A stretch of DNA of 64,000 nt from assembly GCF_014207445.1 (NCBI RefSeq), contig NZ_JACHEM010000004.1:372001-436000 (forward strand). The letters are read 5' to 3'. The translations under genes and the position numbers were made by a program. Of the stretch, positions 42,619 to 50,548 are shown piece by piece. Within the stretch, counting starts at the first letter, position 1. Each line of letters starts with the position of its first letter. Below the pieces are notes generated by a model that did no database searches, was not told the DNA's origin, and saw only the letters and a program-made list of their open reading frames with translations. The stretch comes from Streptomyces candidus (GTDB lineage Bacteria; Actinomycetota; Actinomycetes; Streptomycetales; Streptomycetaceae).

Positions 42619-43158
42619 TCAGGCCCGGTACACCAGAGCGGTGGCGATCGCCGCCAGCCCTTCGGCGCGGCCGGTGAGCCCCAGTCCGTCGCTGGTCGTC
42701 CCGGACACCGACACCGGCGCCCCCACGGCCGCGCTCAGCACCTTCTGCGCCTCGTCGCGACGCTTGCCGATCTTCGGCCGCACGCCGACGACCTGCACGG
42801 CCACGTTCCCGATCTCGAACCCCTCGGCCCTGACGATCCGGGCGGCCTCGGTCAGCAGCGTCACCCCGGAAGCCCCGGCCCACTCGGGCCGGCCCGTACC
42901 GAAGTGCGCGCCGAGGTCGCCGACCCCGGCCGCCGAGAACAGCGCGTCGCACGCCGCGTGCGCCACCACGTCCGCGTCCGAGTGCCCGGCCAGCCCGAAC
43001 TCCTCGTTCTCCCAGTGCAGTCCGGCACACCACAGTGCGCGCCCGCGCTCGAAGGCGTGGATGTCCGTGCCGATCCCGACGAGCGGGATCACCGGCCGCC
43101 CGGACCCGGGGGCGTTCCCCGGCCCGTTCCCAGAAGCCGGCATGTCCTCAGAAGCCAT
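42619..43158 (-). CDS. ispF: 2-C-methyl-D-erythritol 2,4-cyclodiphosphate synthase
   Basis: 179 residues from ATG 43158 with GGAGGAGGG upstream. Zinc-binding GIGTDIHAF (Asp and His), [19 protein letters not shown] (third ligand His), and [24 protein letters not shown] at the end are the IspF signatures. Fifth enzyme of the MEP isoprenoid pathway. Its start overlaps the end of ispD by 11 bases, so the two are co-translated. Confidence 0.95.
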   Translation of the reverse strand: MASEDMPASGNGPGNAPGSGRPVIPLVGIGTDIHAFERGRALWCAGLHWENEEFGLAGHSDADVVAHAACDALFSAAGVGDLGAHFGTGRPEWAGASGVTLLTEAARIVRAEGFEIGNVAVQVVGVRPKIGKRRDEAQKVLSAAVGAPVSVSGTTSDGLGLTGRAEGLAAIATALVYRA

Positions 43159-43897
43159 CGTTGGCCCTCCTCCGTGCGAGTACCGCCTCGGCCAGCACCA
43201 GGTCCAGCGGCCGGGTCACCTTGAACGCCTCCTCGTGTCCGGGCACCACGACGACCGGCTCCCCGAGCCGTTCGACCATGCCGGCGCAGTCCGTCGCGCC
43301 CTCACCGCTCGCCGGTACGGTCTCGTGCGCCCGTACGAGGATGGCCCGGTCGAAGCCCTGCGGCGTCTGGACCGCCCGCAGCAGCGCCCGCTCGGGCGTC
43401 GCCACGACAGGTTCCGGCTGTCCGTCGGTACGCGGCTCGACCTGCTTGACCGTGTCGGCCAGGGGCAGCGCCGGGACCACGGCCGGCGCCCCGTCGCGCA
43501 CCGCCTCCACCACCGCGTCGACGGTGTCCACCGGCACCAGCGGACGCGCGGCGTCGTGCACCAGCACGACGGAGACGTCCTCCGGCAGCGCGTCGAGCCC
43601 GAGCTTCACGGACTGCTGACGGGTCTCTCCCCCGGGCACCACCACGACCTCGGTGCGCTCGGGCATCGCGTGCTCGTACTCGTCGAGCAGGGCCCTGACC
43701 TCGGCCGCCCCGTCAGCGGGGGCCACCACGACAACCAGCGACACGGCCCGGGATGCGGCCATCGCCCGTACCGCGTGGATCAGCATCGGAGTTCCGTTGA
43801 GCGCACGCAGCGCCTTGGGCGCTCCGGGCCCCAGACGCACCCCGCGCCCCGCCGCCGGAATCACCGCGGCCGTACGCAACCTTGCTTCGTCTGTCAT
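43148..43897 (-). CDS. ispD: 2-C-methyl-D-erythritol 4-phosphate cytidylyltransferase
   Basis: 249 residues. [26 protein letters not shown] is the CTP-binding signature (about 10-35). [12 protein letters not shown] (about 112-123) and [18 protein letters not shown] are the substrate-site motifs, with [12 protein letters not shown] near the end. Third enzyme of the MEP pathway. Lies downstream of carD on the same strand; a carD terminator separates the two. Confidence 0.95.
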   Translation of the reverse strand: MTDEARLRTAAVIPAAGRGVRLGPGAPKALRALNGTPMLIHAVRAMAASRAVSLVVVVAPADGAAEVRALLDEYEHAMPERTEVVVVPGGETRQQSVKLGLDALPEDVSVVLVHDAARPLVPVDTVDAVVEAVRDGAPAVVPALPLADTVKQVEPRTDGQPEPVVATPERALLRAVQTPQGFDRAILVRAHETVPASGEGATDCAGMVERLGEPVVVVPGHEEAFKVTRPLDLVLAEAVLARRRANDGF

Positions 43898-44032
43898 CGA
43901 CTACTCCGGAGGTTTGTCGCCTCGCCCCACATGGGTATGGCCTCAGCGGCGCCGCGTGCGGCTCCGCCGACCGGTGCCCTTCCGTGACGACCGGCCAGGA
44001 GGAGACGCACAGGCTTGGAAAATGATCTTCAA

Positions 44033-44104
44033 GGACAAAAAAATGATGCCGCGGTCTCCACCGGCGGACTGCGGACACAGTCAACCGACGGACACCGCGG
44101 CATC
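44033..44104 (-). terminator. Intrinsic terminator with U-tract after carD
   Basis: On the minus strand, GATGCCGCGGT pairs with ACCGCGGCATC across a 38-nt loop that can itself fold, and the stem is followed by ATTTTTTTG. Seven consecutive T residues are rare in this GC-rich sequence and make this the only textbook U-tract terminator in the window. Confidence 0.75.
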
Positions 44105-44145
44105 ACAACAAATCAACGCACACACCGGGTGACCGGCATGTGGAG

Positions 44146-44628
44146 TTACGACGCGAGAACCTCGTCCAGCAGGGCCTCGGCCTTGTCCTCATTGGTGTTC
44201 TCCGCGAGGGCCAGCTCGCTCACCAGAATCTGGCGCGCCTTGGCGAGCATGCGCTTCTCGCCGGCGGAGAGACCGCGCTCGCGCTCACGACGCCACAGGT
44301 CACGCACCACTTCGGCGACCTTGATGACGTCGCCCGAAGCGAGCTTCTCCAGATTTGCCTTGTAACGACGAGACCAGTTCGTCGGCTCTTCTGCGTACGG
44401 TGCGCGCAGCACCTCGAAGACCCGGTCCAACCCGTCCTGTCCAACCACATCGCGTACGCCGACGAACTCCGCATTGTCCGCCGGTACACGAACCGTCAAG
44501 TCGCCCTGGGCGACCTTGAGCACCAAGTAGGTCTTGTCCACGCCTTTGATCTGGCGAGTCTCAATGGCCTCGATCAGCGCGGCCCCGTGATGGGGATAGA
44601 CCACGGTGTCGCCAACCTTGAACGTCAT
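44146..44628 (-). CDS. carD: CarD-family RNA polymerase-binding transcription regulator
   Basis: 160 residues. The N-terminal RNA-polymerase interaction domain starts [23 protein letters not shown]. The C-terminal helical DNA-binding domain has the conserved Trp in [31 protein letters not shown] (written in parts: [22 protein letters not shown]) and ends [20 protein letters not shown]. CarD stabilises open promoter complexes, notably at rRNA promoters. Confidence 0.95.
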   Translation of the reverse strand: MTFKVGDTVVYPHHGAALIEAIETRQIKGVDKTYLVLKVAQGDLTVRVPADNAEFVGVRDVVGQDGLDRVFEVLRAPYAEEPTNWSRRYKANLEKLASGDVIKVAEVVRDLWRRERERGLSAGEKRMLAKARQILVSELALAENTNEDKAEALLDEVLAS

Positions 44629-45279
44629 GTGACAGGTACCCCTTCCGTGGCTATCCAGAGTAACACGGAAACCGCTTCTTCTGAATGGCGTTTCCGCAGG
44701 TCAGGGCGTATCTCGGGGCTTGACAACAGCGCCAGGAACGTGCTGCGAAGGGCTTGCGGAAGGCGGTATTCGCAGGTGGGAGCGGCTGTACGGGCGCACA
44801 GAAACGCGTACGTTACACGCACCACAGAGAGCCGAAGAGGGGCCGAAAGTCCCGGTATGCCGGGTTCGGTGAGGGGCGCTTCGTCTACTCCGTTCGGAGA
44901 TCGCTCACCCGTACGGAGGCAATCTGCAATTGATCAACGGTCCGGTTCGATCAATTGCCGACGGCGGTTCGCATTCCCCCGGCAATATCCCCTCGGCCCG
45001 CCCATGCGGCCCCGGGAACCCCGCCGCTGAACCAATCACTTCAGGACATTGAACGGCGTACGAAATCGAGACTGAACGGTTCCGGGCGGGCGCACCGGCG
45101 CGCCCGGCGGGGCGCACTGTCGTACCGACGGCGCGCAGGTGGCGCGCACGGGCCGGGCAGCCCGGGGGACGGCGGTCGGGGGCGGGTCGGGTGCGGGCAC
45201 GGGTCAGCGGCTCGGTAACCTGAGCGCGCATCACGCATGAAGCCCGCCCGTCCGTTACGTCCTAGGAGTTGCCGCCGCC
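44629..45279. other. Long divergent intergenic region carD / lipoprotein
   Basis: 651 bp without a convincing gene; the open frames in it have poor composition and no ribosome-binding sites. It holds an AT-rich inverted repeat at 44926-44958. The rest should contain the carD and lipoprotein promoters. Confidence 0.5.
44926..44958. promoter_or_regulatory. AT-rich inverted repeat GCAATTGATC / GATCAATTGC
   Basis: Perfect 10-bp arms with a 13-nt centre whose ends (AAC and GTT) can extend pairing. It lies 298 bases upstream of carD and 322 bases upstream of the lipoprotein gene. It could be an operator or the terminator of a small RNA. Confidence 0.45.
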
Positions 45280-45969
45280 GTGCGCAGCCTTCGACGCGGC
45301 GCTCTCGCCGCTACCGCCCTCGCGTTCTCGATCGCCTCGCTCGCCGCATGCGGCGCGGGCAACGACGCCCAGACGCTCTCCGTCAAACCGGACAACGCCG
45401 CGATCTCCGTGGACAACGGCAAGATCAAGATCCAGAACGCCGTGGTGATCACTCAGCCGCGCGACAAGGACAAGGGCAACGCCGTCGGCGAGGGCCCCGC
45501 GGTCGTCTCCGCGACGGTCTTCAACGACGGCGACAAGCCGCAGACCCTCGACGCGATCAAACTCGGCAGCCCCAGCGCCGACGTGAAGCTGACCCCGGCC
45601 AAGGGCAGCACCGGCAAGGTCACCGTGCCGGCCGGCGGCTCCGTGATCATCGGCGGTAAGGACAACGTCTCCGCGGTCATCGAGAACGGCCGTGAGTCCG
45701 CGCAGAACGGCAACGCCCAGCCCGTCACGTTCTCCTTCAGCGAGACCGGCGACGTGACGCTGCGCGCCTTCGTCGTCCCCGCGCACGACCACTTCGAGGG
45801 CTTCGGCCCCGACAAGGTCCCGGCGACGCCCACCGCCTCCCCCACCGGCTCGCCGACCGGCACCCCGACCGGAACCCCCGGCAGCACCCCGGGCTCGGAG
45901 ACGGGAAGCCCGGCGAACACGACGCCCACGCCCCCGGCGGGCTCGGCCACGCAGACCGCGGCGCGCTGA
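45280..45969 (+). CDS. Lipoprotein with Thr/Pro-rich tail (DUF461/copper-chaperone-like)
   Basis: 229 residues from GTG. Lipoprotein signal ALAFSIASLAACGAG (lipobox AAC near 24). A beta-sandwich body: ISVDNGKIKIQNAVVITQPRD, PAVVSATVFNDGDKPQTLDAI, PAGGSVIIGGKDNVSAVIENG and DVTLRAFVVPAHDHFEGFGPD. This resembles the DUF461/PCuAC-like actinobacterial lipoproteins, but the Met/His copper motif is not obvious. The C-terminal 45 residues are a Gly/Thr/Pro/Ser repeat. Conserved neighbour of phoRP in Streptomyces. Convergent with phoP across a 24-bp-stem terminator. Confidence 0.85.
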   Translation: MRSLRRGALAATALAFSIASLAACGAGNDAQTLSVKPDNAAISVDNGKIKIQNAVVITQPRDKDKGNAVGEGPAVVSATVFNDGDKPQTLDAIKLGSPSADVKLTPAKGSTGKVTVPAGGSVIIGGKDNVSAVIENGRESAQNGNAQPVTFSFSETGDVTLRAFVVPAHDHFEGFGPDKVPATPTASPTGSPTGTPTGTPGSTPGSETGSPANTTPTPPAGSATQTAAR

Positions 45970-45980
45970 CGCACGACGCG

Positions 45981-46032
45981 GACAGACGGGAGGGCCCCGC
46001 CGGCGGTTGCCGGCGGGGCCCTCCCGTCTGTC
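45981..46032. terminator. Bidirectional terminator between lipoprotein gene and phoP
   Basis: Perfect 24-bp stem (45981-46004 with 46009-46032) and a GGTT loop; the longest perfect stem in the window. Confidence 0.9.
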
Positions 46033-46081
46033 GTACGCCACCGGCCGGGACCGGCCGGGACCGGCCGGGCGAGGGTCCGGT

Positions 46082-46762
46082 TTACGGCTCGAACTTGTAA
46101 CCCAGCCCGCGCACCGTGACCAGGTAGCGCGGCGCGCCCGGGTCGGGTTCGATCTTGGCGCGCAGGCGCTTGACGTGAACGTCGAGGGTCTTGGTGTCGC
46201 CGACGTAGTCCGCGCCCCAGACGCGGTCGATGAGCTGCATGCGCGTCAGCACGCGGCCGGCGTTGCGCAGCAGCATCTCCAGCAGGTCGAACTCCTTGAG
46301 CGGGAGGTCGATCTTGGCTCCGGCGACGGTGACGACGTGGCGGTCCACGTCCATCCGTACCGGGCCGGCCTCCAGGGCCGCCGGAGTGACTTCCTCCGGT
46401 TCGCCGCGACGGCGCAGCACCGCCCTGATGCGGGCTATCAGCTCGCGGGAGGAGAAGGGCTTGGTGACGTAGTCGTCGGCACCTATCTCCAGGCCGACGA
46501 CCTTGTCGATCTCGCTGTCCTTGGCGGTCACCATGATGACCGGCACGTTGGAGCGCACGCGCAGCTGGCGGCAGACCTCCGTGCCGGGCAGGCCGGGGAG
46601 CATCAGGTCGAGCAGGACCAGGTCGGCGCCGTTGCGCTCGAACTCGTCGAGCCCGTCGGGGCCGGTGGCCGCGACAGCGACTTCGAAGCCCTCCTTGCGG
46701 AGCATGTAGGACAGGACGTCGCTGAAGGATTCCTCGTCCTCGACGACGAGCACTCGGGTCAC
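46082..46762 (-). CDS. phoP: Phosphate response regulator PhoP
   Basis: 226 residues from GTG. Receiver domain: VLVVEDEESFSD, phospho-Asp in LVLLDLMLPGLPG (about 52), VIMVTAKDSEID and YVTKPFSSRELIAR. C-terminal winged-helix DNA-binding domain: LPLKEFDLLEMLLRNAGRVLTR and GDTKTLDVHVKRLRAKIEPD. Master activator of the phosphate-starvation response, and a repressor of many secondary-metabolism genes. Overlaps phoR by GTGA and is transcribed from the phoR promoter. Confidence 0.96.
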   Translation of the reverse strand: MTRVLVVEDEESFSDVLSYMLRKEGFEVAVAATGPDGLDEFERNGADLVLLDLMLPGLPGTEVCRQLRVRSNVPVIMVTAKDSEIDKVVGLEIGADDYVTKPFSSRELIARIRAVLRRRGEPEEVTPAALEAGPVRMDVDRHVVTVAGAKIDLPLKEFDLLEMLLRNAGRVLTRMQLIDRVWGADYVGDTKTLDVHVKRLRAKIEPDPGAPRYLVTVRGLGYKFEP

Positions 46763-48270
46763 GGAAGGACCTCCGGGGCAGGGGCGTTCTCACGGATGGG
46801 GGTCTTGGGCTCGTACGTCGCGGCCGCGTACGGCTCGTGCCTACGCGGGGCGCTGGACGTGCTGAAGGTACGGAAGGTGTTGGCGGTGCCGGGCGCGCTG
46901 TCGCTCCCGTGCGCCCTGTCGGTGTCCTGCGCGCTGTCGGTGTCGTGCGCGTGGGAGGTACGGGACGTGCTGTCGCCGTCGTGCGCGCCGGGGGCACGGG
47001 TGGTGCTGTCGTCGGCCGGGGTCTCGGCGTCGTCGTCGAACCCCTCGACCGCGTCGGCGTCGTCGGGGCCGACGAGCGGGCGGCCCGGAGTGTGCTCGAC
47101 CCTGGACTCGCGGACGGAGCCCGCTTCGGGCAGCCGCAGGGTGAAGGTGGAGCCCTGTCCCTCGGAACTCCACACGGTGACCTCGCCGCCGTGCGAGGCG
47201 GCCACGTGCTTGACGATGGCCAGGCCCAGGCCGGTGCCGCCGGTGGCGCGGGAGCGGGCCGGGTCGACGCGGTAGAACCGCTCGAAGACGCGGTCGCGGT
47301 CCCGTTCGGAGATGCCGATGCCCTGGTCGGTCACCGCTATCTCTATGAGGTCGCCACCGGGGGCGGGCACCCGGCGGGCCGCGATGCCGACGCGGGTGCC
47401 GGAGGAGCTGTAGTTGACGGCGTTCTCGACGAGGTTGCCGAGGGCGGCCGCGAGCTGGCCGCGGTTGCCCCAGACGTGCAGTCCTGAGGTGCCGCCCGCC
47501 GCCATGGTGATCTGTTTGGAAGTGGCTGTCTGCCGGCTGCGGTCTATGGCCTCGGCGACCAGTTCGTCCACCCGTACCGGTTCCGAGTCCTCCAGCCGGT
47601 CGTCGTTCTGCACCCGGGAGAGGTCGATGATCTCCTGGACGAGCGAGGTGAGCCGGGTCGCCTCGATCTGCATGCGGCCGGCGAAGCGGGTGACCGCCTC
47701 GGGGTCGTCGGAGGCGTCCATGACCGCTTCCGAGAGCAGCGAGAGCGCCCCCACCGGGGTCTTGAGCTCGTGGCTCACATTGGCGACGAAGTCGCGCCGC
47801 ACGGCTTCGATGCGGCGCGCCTCGGTCAGGTCCTCCACCAGCAGGAGCACCAGCCGGGAGCCGAGCGGGGCGACCCGCGCGGACACCGCCAGCGCCTCGC
47901 CCCGGCCGGTCCCGCGACGCGGCAGGTCCAGCTCGACCTGTCGTATCTCCCCGTCTCGCCGGGTGTCGCGCGCCATGTGCATCATGGGTTCGACCGCCAG
48001 TTTCCCGCCCCGGACCAGTCCCAGGGCGTACGCCGCGGAGCTGGCCTTGACCACGTTGTCGCTCTCGTCGAGCACGACCGCGGAGGAGCGGAGCACGGAC
48101 AGGACGGTGTCCACGCCCGGCGGCAGGGTGGCGTTCGCCTCGGGCCGTACGGAGGAGCGGGTGGGTCGCTTCTGCTCGCGTTCGCTCCAGCGGAACGCCA
48201 GCATGGCGATGACGCCGGTGCACAGTCCGGCCATCGCTGCTGCTGCGGCGACTGCCGCGTTCACGTCCAT
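46759..48270 (-). CDS. phoR: Phosphate sensor histidine kinase PhoR
   Basis: 503 residues from ATG 48270. One N-terminal membrane helix (AAAAMAGLCTGVIAMLAFRW). PAS-like linker (VLRSSAVVLDESDNVVKASSAAYALG). H-box DFVANVSHELKTPVGALSLL (His near 184). N-box LGNLVENAVNYSSSG, G-boxes VTDQGIGIS and GGTGLGLAIVKHVAASHGG. The C-terminal 125 residues are an Asp/Thr/Ser/His-rich low-complexity tail (repeats of HDTDSAQDTD type) beyond the kinase core. Divergent from phoU with PHO boxes in between. Confidence 0.95.
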   Translation of the reverse strand: MDVNAAVAAAAAMAGLCTGVIAMLAFRWSEREQKRPTRSSVRPEANATLPPGVDTVLSVLRSSAVVLDESDNVVKASSAAYALGLVRGGKLAVEPMMHMARDTRRDGEIRQVELDLPRRGTGRGEALAVSARVAPLGSRLVLLLVEDLTEARRIEAVRRDFVANVSHELKTPVGALSLLSEAVMDASDDPEAVTRFAGRMQIEATRLTSLVQEIIDLSRVQNDDRLEDSEPVRVDELVAEAIDRSRQTATSKQITMAAGGTSGLHVWGNRGQLAAALGNLVENAVNYSSSGTRVGIAARRVPAPGGDLIEIAVTDQGIGISERDRDRVFERFYRVDPARSRATGGTGLGLAIVKHVAASHGGEVTVWSSEGQGSTFTLRLPEAGSVRESRVEHTPGRPLVGPDDADAVEGFDDDAETPADDSTTRAPGAHDGDSTSRTSHAHDTDSAQDTDRAHGSDSAPGTANTFRTFSTSSAPRRHEPYAAATYEPKTPIRENAPAPEVLP

Positions 48271-48330
48271 GTGCCCAAGGTTATGCCTGGTCACTGACAC
48301 AGACTCGGGCGAATGGGTGCCGGCTGATTC

Positions 48331-48377
48331 GTTCGTCGCCCAGAGTTCACCGAGGGGATGGGGTCGGTTCACTTCGT
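48331..48377. promoter_or_regulatory. PHO boxes between phoR and phoU
   Basis: Direct repeats related to GTTCACC: GTTCACCGAGG at 48345 and GTTCACTTCGT at 48367 are exactly two 11-bp turns apart, with GGATGGGGTCG between. A further GTTCGTCGCCC lies at 48331. PhoP binds such 11-bp repeats, and autoregulation from the phoRP-phoU region is known in S. coelicolor. Confidence 0.8.
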
Positions 48378-48496
48378 CGGCCGGAACCGGACGCGTCGCG
48401 GACGGATGGTGGGAACGTGGGGACCGGAGCCCCGCCAGACCCCGGCCGTACCCCGGAATCACGCTGCATCAGTGAAGTCAGGAAGTAGGGAACCCC

Positions 48497-49177
48497 ATGC
48501 GGGACGCGTACCACGAAGAACTCGACTCGATCGGCGAGGCGCTGGTCGAGATGGCGCGGCTGGTCGGTTCGGCCATAGGGCGCGCCACCACGGCCATGCT
48601 CGACGCCGACCTCAAGCTCGCCGAGAGTGTCATCGCCGGCGACCAGAAGGTCGACGAGCTCCAGCACGACCTGGAGGCCCGCGCGATAGCCCTGCTGGCC
48701 CGCCAGCAGCCGGTCGCCACCGATCTGCGCATCGTCGTCACCTCGCTGCGGATGAGCGCGGACCTGGAGCGCTCCGGCGACCTGGCCCAGCACGTCGCGA
48801 AGCTGGCCCGGCTGCGCTTCCCCAACACCGCCGTGCCGAACGACCTGCACGCCACCATCCTGGAGATGGGGCAGCTCGCCCAGCGCCTGATGGCGAAGTC
48901 GGCTGAGGTCATCATCACCAAGGACGTCGACCTGGCCCTCCAGCTGGAGCAGGACGACGACGAGATGGACCTTCTTCACCGCACGCTCTTCACCCATCTG
49001 ATGGACGACCGCTGGAAGCACGGCATCGAGACCGCCGTCGACGTCACCCTGCTCGGCCGGTACTACGAGCGTTTCGCGGACCACGCGGTCTCGGTCGCCA
49101 AGCGTGTCGTGTACCTGGTCACGGGCGAGCACGCGGACGAGGTCCAGGCGGCACAGGAGAACGGCGCACAGGCCTGA
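48497..49177 (+). CDS. phoU: Phosphate signalling protein PhoU
   Basis: 226 residues. Two three-helix PhoU domains with the family motifs LVEMARLVGSAIGRATTAML, GDQKVDELQHDLEARAIALLARQQPVATDLRIVV (in parts: DQKVDELQ, QPVATDLR) and the second-repeat equivalents DDDEMDLLHRTLF and LGRYYERFADHAVSVAKRVVYLVTG. Metal-cluster Glu/Asp residues of the E(D)xxxD type are visible. Negative modulator of PhoR signalling and of phosphate import. Divergent from phoRP under the PHO boxes. Confidence 0.95.
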   Translation: MRDAYHEELDSIGEALVEMARLVGSAIGRATTAMLDADLKLAESVIAGDQKVDELQHDLEARAIALLARQQPVATDLRIVVTSLRMSADLERSGDLAQHVAKLARLRFPNTAVPNDLHATILEMGQLAQRLMAKSAEVIITKDVDLALQLEQDDDEMDLLHRTLFTHLMDDRWKHGIETAVDVTLLGRYYERFADHAVSVAKRVVYLVTGEHADEVQAAQENGAQA

Positions 49178-49308
49178 CCCCGGCCCGCCCTTCGCACTCC
49201 CCTTGCCCTCCCGTGCTTCCGCGCGCTGTTGATGCGCCCGCGGGATGGGCATGGAATGGGTGGGGCAACGCATCGCGCTGCCTTACGGCGTGCCTTCGAG
49301 GAGGACCC

Positions 49309-49455
49309 ATGGCCGACACCCCGAACACCGAAACCCCGCAGGAAACCCGGGACGTGACGTTCCTGCCCGTCCTCGGCGCCTGCGGCTGCGGCTCCGGCTG
49401 CAGCTGCGGCTGCCAGTCCGGCGGCTCCTGCCAGTGCGGCGGCGGCTGCGGCTGA
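49309..49455 (+). CDS. Cys-rich metallothionein-like small protein, 48 aa
   Basis: 48 residues from ATG 49309 with GAGGAGGA directly upstream. The first 23 residues are polar (TETPQETRDVTFLPVLGA). The rest is CGCGSGCSCGC then QSGGSCQCGGGCG, with eight cysteines in 23 residues alternating with Gly and Ser. This looks like a metal-binding peptide; a metallothionein-like gene is known beside phoU in Streptomyces. A RiPP precursor is less likely because no modification enzyme is adjacent. A strong terminator follows. Confidence 0.8.
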   Translation: MADTPNTETPQETRDVTFLPVLGACGCGSGCSCGCQSGGSCQCGGGCG

Positions 49456-49470
49456 CCGCGCGCGTCACGC

Positions 49471-49514
49471 ACGACGAGGGACCCGGCCAGTGCCTCGGCC
49501 GGGTCCCTCGTCGT
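49471..49514. terminator. Bidirectional terminator at the core/element junction
   Basis: Perfect 18-bp stem ACGACGAGGGACCCGGCC / GGCCGGGTCCCTCGTCGT with an 8-nt loop. It would serve the Cys-rich gene and, before integration, the convergent gene whose 3' end remains at 49534. Confidence 0.85.
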
Positions 49515-49533
49515 ACGGGGGCGGTGAACGCCG

Positions 49534-49551
49534 CTACTTCTTCTTGCCCTG
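49534..49551 (-). other. Probable attL: residual 3' end of phosphoglycerate mutase gene
   Basis: On the minus strand the sequence ends CAGGGCAAGAAGAAGTAG, encoding QGKKK-stop. From memory, Streptomyces GpmA ends NQGKKK. No start or body of that gene exists here; the frame to the right becomes element DNA. Integration into a gene 3' end leaves exactly such a stub at one end and a restored gene at the other. Confidence 0.6.
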
Positions 49552-49660
49552 GGTCTTGCGGGGAATTTCGGTGACCAGGGTTTTCGCAGGTAGGGACGCC
49601 GATCGGCTGCGGGTGAGTAGGTGCTGTCGGTCGTCATCGGGTGCCCTTGAGCAACCTCGG

Positions 49661-49689
49661 ACGGCCCGGAGACGGCCCAGGAACGGCCC
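49661..49689. repeat. Three ACGGCCC repeats with 11-bp phasing
   Basis: ACGGCCC occurs at 49661, 49672 and 49683, exactly one helical turn apart. It lies 110-140 bp inside the element from the presumed attL, where recombination proteins often bind. Confidence 0.55.
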
Positions 49690-49713
49690 GACTGTCGCTT
49701 GCCGCGCAGTTCG

Positions 49714-50469
49714 CTACCTACCGATGGGGACCTCGTACACGATCTCGCACAGCGCAGCGGGAAGGACGATGTCCGCCGTCTCCACCGGCTGTGCCTGGTC
49801 GCTGTAGTACGTCCGCTTGATGTGCGTTACCAGGGCTGCCTTCTGAATGCCCAGGAGTGATGCTTCCTCGGCGGTCGCCAACCGCGGCTCCGGCTGCTCC
49901 ACCGCATGGCTGACCGTGATGCCGATCTCCGCCATGCGATTGACCACGCCCGTTCCGGCGTACGGCCCGCCCTCGGGAAGGACAACAAGGGTGCCGGCGG
50001 TGAGGTCGTACGGCTCCCAGCTCGTGGAGAGCTGCACCGGCCTGCCGTCGGCGAGGAACTCGTACACGGTGCGGACGCACAGGTCACCTTCGCTGATGCC
50101 CAGGCGCGATGCGACGTCGGCCGGCGCCGGTACCTTCGCCTCGGTTCGACTCTCCCAGTCTCCCTGCTTGCCTACGGCCTTCATGTCCGCACGGAACGGG
50201 GAACCGTCCGGCTGCTCACGGGCGGAGGAACGGACCACGCGCACCCGCTTGCGGGGAGCGGCGACGTACGTACCTGATCCCGCGCGGCCTTCCAGCACGC
50301 CCTGGGAGATCAGTAGTTCCTGAGCCCGGCGCACCACGTTCTCGCCGACGCCGCACTCCTGGGCGATCTGGGCGCGCGAGGGAAGCCGATCCCCCGGCGT
50401 CCACTCATGCTCCGCGATGCGACGCCGGAGCTCATCGGCGATGCGGAGATAAGGCGGCTGCTCAGACAT
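49714..50469 (-). CDS. GntR-family regulator with UTRA domain
   Basis: 251 residues. N-terminal winged helix: YLRIADELRRRIAEHEWTPGDRLPSRAQIAQECGVGENVVRRA (in parts: PYLRIADELRRRI, LPSRAQIAQECGVGENVV) about 6-50. UTRA effector domain from about 95 (SRLGISEGDLCVRTVYEFLADGRPVQ onward to the end). Two 12-bp palindromes just upstream of its start suggest autoregulation and control of the divergent small-ORF operon. Confidence 0.88.
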   Translation of the reverse strand: MSEQPPYLRIADELRRRIAEHEWTPGDRLPSRAQIAQECGVGENVVRRAQELLISQGVLEGRAGSGTYVAAPRKRVRVVRSSAREQPDGSPFRADMKAVGKQGDWESRTEAKVPAPADVASRLGISEGDLCVRTVYEFLADGRPVQLSTSWEPYDLTAGTLVVLPEGGPYAGTGVVNRMAEIGITVSHAVEQPEPRLATAEEASLLGIQKAALVTHIKRTYYSDQAQPVETADIVLPAALCEIVYEVPIGR

Positions 50470-50478
50470 ATGGAAAAT

Positions 50479-50509
50479 CTAGTCCACTAGCTCTAATCTG
50501 GTTAACTAG
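50479..50509. promoter_or_regulatory. Two GntR-type operators, divergent promoter
   Basis: CTAGTCCACTAG at 50479-50490 and CTGGTTAACTAG at 50498-50509. Both are 12-bp inverted repeats of the form CTAGT..ACTAG, 19 bp apart, in a locally AT-rich 79-bp gap between the divergent GntR gene and small-ORF operon. Confidence 0.65.
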
Positions 50510-50548
50510 CTTTACTCAAAGTGAACGACGGGTGACGGGGGCTGTGCT

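Noticed and set aside
45237..45659. Plus-strand ORF rich in Arg/Gln at the start of the lipoprotein gene
   Set aside because: Out-of-frame shadow of the lipoprotein gene, which has a proper signal peptide and lipobox.
49309..49455. RiPP precursor interpretation of the Cys-rich protein
   Set aside because: No lanthipeptide, thiopeptide or radical-SAM maturation gene nearby; metal binding is simpler.
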